A DNA stretch of 64,000 nt, from assembly GCF_021412625.1 (NCBI RefSeq), contig NZ_JAKCFI010000008.1, positions 124,001-188,000 on the forward strand. The letters are read 5' to 3'. Below, piece by piece: positions 51,780 through 59,014 of this stretch. Position 1 is the first letter of the stretch. Each line of letters begins with the position of its first letter. The notes beneath the pieces were generated by a model. That model was not told the origin of the DNA and did not search any database. It saw nothing but the letters and a program-made list of their open reading frames with translations. A program made the position numbers and the translations under genes. Origin of the DNA: Myxococcus stipitatus (lineage in GTDB: Bacteria; Myxococcota; Myxococcia; Myxococcales; Myxococcaceae).

Positions 51780-51797
51780 GTGTGAACCGCTTCACAC
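51780..51797. promoter_or_regulatory. CRP/FNR-family-like palindrome
   Basis: GTGTGAA-CCGC-TTCACAC is a perfect 7-4-7 palindrome that contains TGTGA-N6-TCACA, the consensus of CRP-type cAMP-responsive sites. It lies about 210 bp before the four-helix membrane protein gene on the plus strand, in a gene-free stretch. Confidence 0.55.
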
Positions 51798-52008
51798 GTG
51801 TCTCGAGGGCAGTTAACTCCCGGCGGCGCCTCGGGTTTCCACTCCGGCGCCGCGTGACGGCTGAAACCGTGTTCAGCGGGGCCCCGACAGCGTGTCGTCC
51901 GGAAGCAACCGCTTGTCGTGCGACCTCGTCTCAAGACATGGGACTTGTTGCGTTCTGTCGGTTGGCGGCCCTTCAACAGAGAAGCCAGGCCGCGACACGG
52001 GGGAATGC

Positions 52009-52533
52009 ATGCTTTCGTTCGGCCGGTCCACGCAGTCGCCCTGGAAGAACCTGGCCTGCTTCATGCGGGTGCTCATGACGCAGGTTCTCTACGTGGTGCC
52101 ACTGTTCTGGTTCCTGGAGCTGGCGCAGAACGTGGCCTGGCGATGGATGAACGGGGACTGGGGCTGGCACTACCCGGAGTCGCCGTACCACTGGTTCTCC
52201 TTCGGCAGCATGATTCTCTGGGCCGGGTGCGTGGGCCTGTTGTGGGCCATGCACTTCTTCTGGTTCTACCCGCGCAAGGTGAAGGTGTGGATGCGCGTGG
52301 GCGTGGGCGCCGTAGCCTGCTTCCTGGGGGAGTGGTTCGGCGGCTACATGGCGGACAAGGTCTTCGACCACCCGCTGCAGGTCTGGCCCAGCTCGTTCCT
52401 GGTCTACGTCCATGTCGCCGCGCTCTTCTTCTGGGTGAGCAACGTCATCGTGTACCACCTGCTCACCGTCAACGTGGTGGACCTCACGCCCACGTATGAC
52501 GCGCCGCCGGAGCCGGGCGCGCAGACGGCCTGA
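52009..52533 (+). CDS. Four-helix integral membrane protein, unknown function
   Basis: The 174-residue protein has four hydrophobic segments (about 20-42, 62-84, 92-112 and 128-150) unusually rich in Trp, Phe and His: PLFWFLELAQNVAWRW, WGWHYPESPYHWFSF and LLWAMHFFWFYP. The several His residues near membrane boundaries could bind metal or heme, but the pattern fits no family I recognise. GGGGGAA precedes the ATG. It may be controlled from the CRP-like site upstream. Confidence 0.72.
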   Translation: MLSFGRSTQSPWKNLACFMRVLMTQVLYVVPLFWFLELAQNVAWRWMNGDWGWHYPESPYHWFSFGSMILWAGCVGLLWAMHFFWFYPRKVKVWMRVGVGAVACFLGEWFGGYMADKVFDHPLQVWPSSFLVYVHVAALFFWVSNVIVYHLLTVNVVDLTPTYDAPPEPGAQTA

Positions 52534-52638
52534 GCCCTTTTTCCGGAAAGCCCCTCCGCCGTGCTGGAATGCGCGGCATCGCCCCGTCGACCCGATGGGA
52601 CGATGCAGGCGCGTTTCCACATCCAGGAGGGAGCAACG

Positions 52639-52914
52639 ATGCTGAACAAGCTGATTGTGTCCGCCGTGGTCGTGCTGTCGGGGCTGGCGGGTGTCGCGGT
52701 CGCCGCCGAGCAGGGCGAGTCCTTCGCCTCGGAGTCCGTCGAAGCCGTGTGTGTCGCGCCCACCGCGTCCGTGGAGCTGACGCCTCCCGGCCCCATCGCC
52801 GCCTGTCCGTCGTACTGCGGCCCGGACCGCATCGCGTGTCTGGGGGACTGCGGCGGCAACGCCTCCTGCCGCGAGGCCTGCATCGACGCGTACGTGACCT
52901 GCTGCGGCTTCTAG
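52639..52914 (+). CDS. Small secreted Cys-rich peptide
   Basis: The 91-residue product is well supported by AGGAGGG about 7 bases before the ATG. It has a signal peptide MLNKLIVSAVVVLSGLAGVAVAAE with likely cleavage after VAA. The mature part carries nine cysteines in its second half (CPSYCGPDRIACLGDCGG, CREACIDAYVTCCGF), an arrangement typical of disulfide-knotted extracellular peptides. No family is recognised. Similar short Cys-rich secreted peptides are common in myxobacteria, with unknown roles. Confidence 0.72.
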   Translation: MLNKLIVSAVVVLSGLAGVAVAAEQGESFASESVEAVCVAPTASVELTPPGPIAACPSYCGPDRIACLGDCGGNASCREACIDAYVTCCGF

Positions 52915-53013
52915 CGAGCCGGTCCGCGCGCCGCGTGGCCTCGGGCACCGTGCTCGGGGCCGCGTGGTGTCGACCCACCGAGGGCGCGCGTCAGGAAGCC
53001 TCCACGCCTCCAG

Positions 53014-54381
53014 TCACCCCTGGGCCGCCACGCTGACCCCAGGCGTGTCCAGCGGGAGCTTCAAGCGCGCCCGGCAGCCGCGCCCCTCGGGCCGGTTCTC
53101 CAACCGGAGGGTGCCACCGTGCGCCTCGGCGATCTGCCGGCACAGCGCCAGGCCGATGCCGCTGCCCTGCGGCTTGGTGGTGAAGAACGGCACGAAGAGG
53201 TTGCCCGTGTCCGCCAGGCCCGGGCCCTCGTCCTCCACCCAGACCTCCACCGCGCCTGGCGTCAGCACCGCCCAGGACACCCAGACGTCGCCGCTCCCCG
53301 GCTCCGCCAGCACCGCGTCCACCGCGTTGCGCACCAGGTTGATGAGCAGCTGCTCCAGCTGGTCCGAATCCCCACGCACCACCAGCCCCGGCCCCGCGCG
53401 CACCGACACGGGCCGGCGCTTCTCCAGCGCCGCCACGCGCCGCACCCAGCCGTCCACCTCCACGCCCGCGAGCACCGGCGGCGGCAGTCGCGCCAGCCGC
53501 GCGTACGCGGACATGAAGCGCCCCAGCGCCTCCGAACGCCGGGCGATGATGCCCAGGCCCCCCTTCGCGTCGTCCTCCCAGTCCGACGGACGGGGCTGCA
53601 TCAGCAGCGTGTCCCTCAGCGCCTCCGCGATGGACTGGATGGGCGCCAGCGAGTTGTTGATTTCATGGCTCAACACGCGCACCAGCCGGCGCCACGCCTC
53701 GCGCTCCTGCTCGCGCAGCGCGAGCCGCAGGTCCGCGAGCACCACCAGGTGGTGCGGCAGCCCCCCCTGACGGAAGCTCCCGCGCCGCAGCTCGTACGGG
53801 CCGCCCTCCTCCGCGAAGGTGCGCGTCAGCCTCCGGGGGGCCGGGCCCTCCAGCAGGTCCGCCAGTCCCAGCGCGCCCGCGCCCTTGCCCATCAGCTGCG
53901 AACGCGACTGCCCCAGCAGCTTCTCGCCCGCGCGGTTCACCAGCCGCAGCGTGCCCGCCGCGTCGAAGGCCAGCACCGCGACGTCGATCTCCTCCATCAC
54001 CTGCTCCAGGAGCGCCCCCGCCTCCAGCGCGCCCAGCCGCTGCTCGCGCAGGGTGTCTCCCAGCGCGTTCACCTCCAGGAGCACCTCGCCCAGCGCGTCG
54101 CCCACGCGCGCGCCACGCCCGCGCGTCGAGTAGTCGCCCTCGCGCAGCGCCGCCAGCAGGTTGGCCAGCGCGTGCAGCGGGCTCATCACCCGCTCGCGCA
54201 CCAGCAGGCCCACGCCCAGGAAGATACCCACCACCAGCGAGCTGAGCGTCCAGCGCACCTTCGAGGAGAAGTCCCCCGTCCACACCAGCGCGAGCGAGGT
54301 CACCGCGCCCGGCAGGCCCGCCAGCCATGTCAGGGCCAGCACCTGCACGTCATGGGGCCAGCGCTCACGCCGTCGGCTCAC
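53014..54381 (-). CDS. Sensor histidine kinase with minimal external sensor
   Basis: The 455-residue kinase has two membrane helices (about 13-34 and 44-61) joined by only about nine residues (TGDFSSKVR), then HAMP (about 62-115), a PAS domain (about 125-205), the phosphoacceptor helix LSHEINNSLAPIQS near 240 and an HATPase domain with NLVRNAVDAV, DEGPGL and GSGIGLAL. The near absence of an external loop marks an intramembrane-sensing kinase, a class that usually senses through a partner membrane protein. Its GTG start overlaps the regulator stop codon (GTGA), so the two are a coupled pair. Confidence 0.92.
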   Translation of the reverse strand: MSRRRERWPHDVQVLALTWLAGLPGAVTSLALVWTGDFSSKVRWTLSSLVVGIFLGVGLLVRERVMSPLHALANLLAALREGDYSTRGRGARVGDALGEVLLEVNALGDTLREQRLGALEAGALLEQVMEEIDVAVLAFDAAGTLRLVNRAGEKLLGQSRSQLMGKGAGALGLADLLEGPAPRRLTRTFAEEGGPYELRRGSFRQGGLPHHLVVLADLRLALREQEREAWRRLVRVLSHEINNSLAPIQSIAEALRDTLLMQPRPSDWEDDAKGGLGIIARRSEALGRFMSAYARLARLPPPVLAGVEVDGWVRRVAALEKRRPVSVRAGPGLVVRGDSDQLEQLLINLVRNAVDAVLAEPGSGDVWVSWAVLTPGAVEVWVEDEGPGLADTGNLFVPFFTTKPQGSGIGLALCRQIAEAHGGTLRLENRPEGRGCRARLKLPLDTPGVSVAAQG

Positions 54382-55826
54382 CGCACTCCCTTGATTCCGT
54401 AGTACTGGAGCCGCCGGTAGAGCGCGCTCCGCGAAAGGCCCAGTCCCTTCGCCGCCTCGCTCACATTACCCTCCTGCCGCGCCAGCGCGCGCTCGATGAG
54501 GTAGCGCTCCACCTCCTCCAGCGTCATCTCCTCCAGCCGGGACAGGCCCTCGCGCCCCGCGCGGCGCAGCAGCAGGTCCTCCGCCGTCACCTCGTCGCCC
54601 GTCGCCATCAGCATCGAGCGCTCCACCGCGTGCTCCAGCTCGCGCACGTTGCCCGGCCAGGGATAGGCGAGGAGCGCCTCCAGCGCCCCCGGCGACAGCC
54701 TGGACGCCGCGCGCCCGTAGCGCTTGCCGTGCTCGGCCAGGAAGTGCGCCGCCAGCAGCGGGATGTCCTCGCGCCGCTCGCGCAACGGCGGCAGCGGCAC
54801 CTCCACCGTGTTGAGGCGGTACAGCAGGTCCTCGCGGAACCGGCCCTCCGCCACCGCCTTGGCCAGGTCCACGTTGGTCGCGCTCACCACGCGCACGTCC
54901 ACCCGCCGCGTCTTCGACGAGCCCACCGGGTGCAGCTCGCCCGTCTGGAGCACGCGCAGGAGCTTGGCCTGCTGCGACAGCGGCATGTTGCCAATCTCGT
55001 CCAGGAAGAGCGTGCCGCCGTCCGCCAGCTCGAAGCAGCCGATGCGGTCCGCCTTCGCGTCCGTGAAGGCGCCCTTCACGTGGCCGAACAGCTCGCTCTC
55101 GAAGACGCCCTCCGACAGGCCCCCGGAGTTCACCGCCACGAAGGCCCGGTCCGCGCGAGCCGAGGCCGCGTGCAGCAGCCGCGCCACCACCTCCTTGCCC
55201 GTGCCGTGCTCGCCCGTCACCAGCACGTTGGCGTTGGACGGCGCCACCCGCTCAATCATGCGGCGCACCGGCTGCATCGCCCGGGACTCGGCCACCAGCG
55301 ACGGCAGGCCGCCCTTGCCGCGCCGCAGGTGCTCGTTCTCCTCCTCCAGCCGGCGGCTGCGCTTGAGGGCGCGCCGCAGCTCCAGCTGCGTGCGCAGCGT
55401 GGCCAGCAGGCGCGTGTTGTCCCACGGCTTCTGGACGTAGTCGCGCGCGCCGGCGCGCATGGCCTCCACCGCGCCCTCCACGCTGCCCCAGGCCGTCATC
55501 ACCACCACCGGGAGCGCCGCGTCCTGCGCGCGGATGCGGCCGAGCAGGTCCATGCCCTCCTTCCCGGACGTCGTGTCGCGCGCGTAGTTCAGGTCCATGA
55601 GGACCAGGTCCACGTCCTCTGCGTCCAGCGTGGCGAGCGCCCCCGCGGGCGACTGCGCGGTGACGATGGTGTACCCGTCGCGCTTGAGCAGCAGGCGCAG
55701 GGCCTCCAGCACGTCGGCCTGGTCGTCGGCGACGAGGATGCGCGCGGGCCTCGCGGCCGGGGCGGGCGCCGGTTCCGGCGCGGCAACGGGAGTGACGGGG
55801 AGGGGTTCGGACACGGGGACATCCAT
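54378..55826 (-). CDS. NtrC-family sigma-54-dependent response regulator
   Basis: The 482-residue protein has a receiver domain (about 28-150: ILVADDQADVLEAL, phospho-acceptor Asp in LVLMDLNYARD, Lys in YVQKPW), an AAA+ domain (about 175-405) and an Fis-type DNA-binding helix-turn-helix (NVSEAAKGLGLSRSALYRRLQ). Walker A reads GEHGTGKE and Walker B GGTLFLDEIG. The sigma-54 contact loop is GAFTDA instead of GAFTGA. No Shine-Dalgarno site precedes ATG 55826. It should activate sigma-54 promoters when phosphorylated by the adjacent kinase, most likely including those of the ABC genes in the same operon. Confidence 0.92.
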   Translation of the reverse strand: MDVPVSEPLPVTPVAAPEPAPAPAARPARILVADDQADVLEALRLLLKRDGYTIVTAQSPAGALATLDAEDVDLVLMDLNYARDTTSGKEGMDLLGRIRAQDAALPVVVMTAWGSVEGAVEAMRAGARDYVQKPWDNTRLLATLRTQLELRRALKRSRRLEEENEHLRRGKGGLPSLVAESRAMQPVRRMIERVAPSNANVLVTGEHGTGKEVVARLLHAASARADRAFVAVNSGGLSEGVFESELFGHVKGAFTDAKADRIGCFELADGGTLFLDEIGNMPLSQQAKLLRVLQTGELHPVGSSKTRRVDVRVVSATNVDLAKAVAEGRFREDLLYRLNTVEVPLPPLRERREDIPLLAAHFLAEHGKRYGRAASRLSPGALEALLAYPWPGNVRELEHAVERSMLMATGDEVTAEDLLLRRAGREGLSRLEEMTLEEVERYLIERALARQEGNVSEAAKGLGLSRSALYRRLQYYGIKGVR

Positions 55827-55858
55827 GAAGGGAAGGAGGGTGCCAGGAATGAAGCGGC

Positions 55859-58264
55859 TCAACCGCGACGAAGGATGGAAGCGGGGTCCACGCTGGCGGC
55901 CCTGCGAGCTGGTAGCCAGCTCGCCAACCAGGCGGTGCCCCATAGCAGGAGGGAGACGGAGGCCAACACCGAAACATCCAGCGCCTCCATCCCGTAGAGC
56001 AGCCCCTCCATGATGCGGTGGGCCGCCAGCGCGCCCCCCAGGCCCAGCGCCAGGCCCAGGGCCACGCGCCGCAGCGACTGGCCCACCACGAGCCTCAGGA
56101 TGTCCACGCCCCTCGCGCCCAGCGCCAGACGGACGCCCATCTCGTGGGCCCGCTGCGCCACCGCGTAGGACATGACGCCGTAGATGCCCACCGCCGCCAG
56201 CACCAGCGCCAGCACGCCGAAGGCGCCCAGCAGCACGGCGCGGAAGCGGGGTTGGCCCAGGTCCTTGTCCAGCCGCGCCTCCAGCGTGGATGGTTGCGAG
56301 AGCGCCACCAGCGGGTCCACGGCGCGCAGCTCCTCGCGCACCACCGCCTCCAGCGACTGGGGCGACAGCCCCGCCGCGGCCCTCACCGCCAGCTGTCCTC
56401 CCGAGGACGGGTCCTGCGCCATGGGCACGTACACCGTGGGCTCGTGCCCCTCCTCGACGCCCGCGTACGCGACGTCCCCCACCACGCCCACCACCGTCAC
56501 CCACAGCGGGTTGCCCTCCGCGTCGTCACCGCCGAAGGACACCCGGCGGCCCAACGGGTCCTGCCCGGGGAAGACCCGCCGCGCGAAGCGCTCGCTCACC
56601 ACCATGACCCGCGGCGCGTTCGCGCCATCCGACGCCTGGAGCCGACGCCCGGCGAGCAGCGGCACGCGCAGCGCTTCCAGGAAGCCCGGCGTGGAGGCGT
56701 TGACCAGCGCGTTGGGGCGCACGGGAGGATCCACCGTGCCCTCCAGGAAGTAGCCCGAGCGGTGGATGGAGCCGCCTGCGGGGAGGCTCTCTCCCAGGCC
56801 CACGGCGGCGACCTCCGGCCTCGCGGCGAGCCGCTCCGTCAGCTCCCGGTGGAAGCCCGCCGCCCGCACCGGCTCCCCGTAGCGGTCCGCGGGCAGCGAC
56901 AGCCGGGCCACGAAGACGCCCTCGGCGCGCACGCCAGGGTCCGCCTGGTACATGCGCCAGAAGCTCTTGAGCATCAACCCCGCGCCGGTGACGAGCAGCA
57001 GCGCCAGCGCCACCTCCGCCACCACCAGCACCGCGTGCACGCGGCCGCGGGAGGACTCCGCGGCGCCCCGTCCCAGCACCGCGCCGGGAGACAGCCGGCT
57101 GCGTTGCAGCGCTGGCACCAGGCCCACGCCCACGCCCGTCGTCAGCGTCACGCCCAGCGCGAAGAGGAGGACGCGACCGCTCACCCCCACCCCGTCCGAG
57201 CGCGGCAGGCGGCTGGCGCCCAGGTACAGCAGCAGGTCCGTGGCCCACAGCGCGAGCAGCACGCCCCCCACGCCCCCCAGCAGCGCGAGCAGCACGCTCT
57301 CCGTGAGCAGCTGCCGCACCAGCCGGCCACGCCCGGCGCCCAGGGCGACGCGGATGCCCAGCTCCCGCTGCCGCGCCGCCGCGCGCGCCAGCTGCAGGTG
57401 CGCCACGTTGGCCGCGGCCAGCAGCAACACCAGGGACACGGCGCCCAGGAGCACCCACAGGAGCAGCCGCACGTCCCGCGTGAGCTGCTCGCCGTACCCG
57501 CGCAGGCTCACCTCCAGCACGGCGTCCTTCTCCGCCGCGATGCGCGCGCCCACCGCGCCCAGTTCGTGCCCCGCGGACTCGAGCGTCGCGCCGGGCGACA
57601 GGCGCCCCAGCATGTAGAACGCGCGATGCCCCCGCGCCTCCCGGAGCTCCCGCGTCACGCTCGCGGGCTGACTGTCGAACGGCACCCAGAGCTCGGTGGA
57701 GCCCTGCGGCACGTCGAAGGACGGGGGCATCACCCCCACCACCGTGTAGGGCTGCCCATCCAGCGTCAGCGTCCGGCCGAGCACCTCCGCGCCACCGCCC
57801 TCCTTCAGCCAGCGCGCATGGGAGAGCACCACCACGCGCGCGTCGCGCTCCTGCGCGGTGAAGGTGCGCCCCAGCGAGGGCGTCACCCCCAGGGCCTCGA
57901 AGAACGGCCCCACCACCACCGCGCCCCAGAGCTGCCGCGCGTCCCCGGAGCCCGTGAGGGTGAAGGCCTCACCGGCGTACGCGCTCAACGCGCGCACCTG
58001 GGTGACCTCTCGCGCCAGGTCCTCGTAGTTGGGCAGGCTGTAGGCCGACCGCTGCCGGGTCGACGACTCGGGCGTCACCACCACCACGCGGTCCGACTCC
58101 GGGAACGGCAGCGGGCGCAGGAGCACCGCGTCCACCACGCTGAACAGCGCGGTCGTCACGCCGATGCCCAGCGCCAGCACCAACACCGCCGCCACGGTGA
58201 ACACGGGCGACTGGCGCATCGTCCGCACCGCGTACCGCACATCCATCGAGACGTCGTTCCACAT
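55859..58264 (-). CDS. ADOP/MacB-type ABC permease C
   Basis: The 801-residue protein has an N-terminal membrane anchor (MRQSPVFTVAAVLVLALGIGVTTALFSVVDAVLL), a large periplasmic MacB-type domain, FtsX-type helices (about 260-410), a second periplasmic domain and a final FtsX block (about 675-795) ending LASWLPARRAASVDPASILRRG. This is the duplicated permease form called ADOP (acidobacterial duplicated orphan permease). These proteins are linked to export of peptides or lipids or to sensing. It is diverged from permeases A and B. It lies 22 bp downstream of the ATPase gene and 32 bp upstream of the regulator gene. Confidence 0.9.
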   Translation of the reverse strand: MWNDVSMDVRYAVRTMRQSPVFTVAAVLVLALGIGVTTALFSVVDAVLLRPLPFPESDRVVVVTPESSTRQRSAYSLPNYEDLAREVTQVRALSAYAGEAFTLTGSGDARQLWGAVVVGPFFEALGVTPSLGRTFTAQERDARVVVLSHARWLKEGGGAEVLGRTLTLDGQPYTVVGVMPPSFDVPQGSTELWVPFDSQPASVTRELREARGHRAFYMLGRLSPGATLESAGHELGAVGARIAAEKDAVLEVSLRGYGEQLTRDVRLLLWVLLGAVSLVLLLAAANVAHLQLARAAARQRELGIRVALGAGRGRLVRQLLTESVLLALLGGVGGVLLALWATDLLLYLGASRLPRSDGVGVSGRVLLFALGVTLTTGVGVGLVPALQRSRLSPGAVLGRGAAESSRGRVHAVLVVAEVALALLLVTGAGLMLKSFWRMYQADPGVRAEGVFVARLSLPADRYGEPVRAAGFHRELTERLAARPEVAAVGLGESLPAGGSIHRSGYFLEGTVDPPVRPNALVNASTPGFLEALRVPLLAGRRLQASDGANAPRVMVVSERFARRVFPGQDPLGRRVSFGGDDAEGNPLWVTVVGVVGDVAYAGVEEGHEPTVYVPMAQDPSSGGQLAVRAAAGLSPQSLEAVVREELRAVDPLVALSQPSTLEARLDKDLGQPRFRAVLLGAFGVLALVLAAVGIYGVMSYAVAQRAHEMGVRLALGARGVDILRLVVGQSLRRVALGLALGLGGALAAHRIMEGLLYGMEALDVSVLASVSLLLWGTAWLASWLPARRAASVDPASILRRG

Positions 58265-58286
58265 GGCGTGCCCCCCTCCGTGCGAC

Positions 58287-58964
58287 TCAGTTCTTCTGGA
58301 GCCACCCGTCCGCGAGCTGGACGATGCGGTGGCCGTACGCCGCGTTGGCGTCCGAGTGCGTCACCTGGACGATGGTGGTGCCCTCCTGGTTCAGCTTCTG
58401 GAAGACCTCCATGATGTGCTTCGCCTGCTGCGAGTGGAGGTTGCCGGTGGGCTCGTCCGCCAGGAGCACCTTGGGGTTGGCGATGAGCGCGCGGGCGATG
58501 CCCACCAGCTGCTGCTGCCCACCGGAGAGCTGCGAGGGGAACAGGTCCTTCTTCCCCACCAGCTGGAAGCGGTCGAGCATGTCGCCCACCAGCGCGTCGC
58601 GCTCGCCCTTCTTGAGGTTGCGGTAGGCCAGGGGGACCTCGAGGTTCTCCGCCACCGTCAGGTTGTCGAGCAGGTGGTACTGCTGGAAGACGAAGCCGAT
58701 GGTGCGCCGCGACAGCTCCCCCCGGTCCTTGGGCTTCAGCTTGTGGACCGCCTGGCCGTCCAGGACGTACTCGCCCTGCCACTCCGCGTCGAGCATGCCC
58801 AGGATGGACAGCAGCGTGGACTTGCCCGCGCCAGAGGGGCCCATCAGCGTGACGAACTCGCCGGCCTGGATGTCCAGGTCGATGTTGCGCAACACCCAGG
58901 CGCGCCCTCCCGCCAGGGGATAGGACTTCTCGACATGCCGCAGGGAGATGAGAGGTGAGGACAT
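58287..58964 (-). CDS. MacB/LolD-type ABC transporter ATPase
   Basis: The 225-residue subunit has Walker A MGPSGAGKST near residue 38, the Q-loop VFQQYHLLD, the signature QLSGGQQQLVGIARAL near 140, Walker B VLLADEPTGNL and the H-loop QVTHSDANA. This is the ATPase class that partners FtsX-type permeases (MacB, LolCDE, FtsEX, Bce). It lies between permeases B and C and should energise one or more of them. A second ATPase of the same type ends at 63941, so the cluster may have two ATPases for three permeases. Confidence 0.93.
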   Translation of the reverse strand: MSSPLISLRHVEKSYPLAGGRAWVLRNIDLDIQAGEFVTLMGPSGAGKSTLLSILGMLDAEWQGEYVLDGQAVHKLKPKDRGELSRRTIGFVFQQYHLLDNLTVAENLEVPLAYRNLKKGERDALVGDMLDRFQLVGKKDLFPSQLSGGQQQLVGIARALIANPKVLLADEPTGNLHSQQAKHIMEVFQKLNQEGTTIVQVTHSDANAAYGHRIVQLADGWLQKN

Positions 58965-59014
58965 GAGGTTCCCGGGTGCGCCCCGTGGCGCACGGAATGG
59001 TGGAAGAAGGCGGG

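Noticed and set aside
51400..52008. Possible unrecognised gene in the 600-bp gap after the LysR gene
   Set aside because: Apart from the decayed propeller fragment, frames here lack ribosome-binding sites, domains and sensible composition.
55849..56013. Short plus-strand frame with a good Shine-Dalgarno site (GGAAGGAGG) antisense to the permease C gene end
   Set aside because: The 54-residue product is Arg/Pro-rich with shadow-like composition and lies wholly antisense to the conserved permease C-terminus. The purine-rich run is explained by the complementary pyrimidine-rich spacer.
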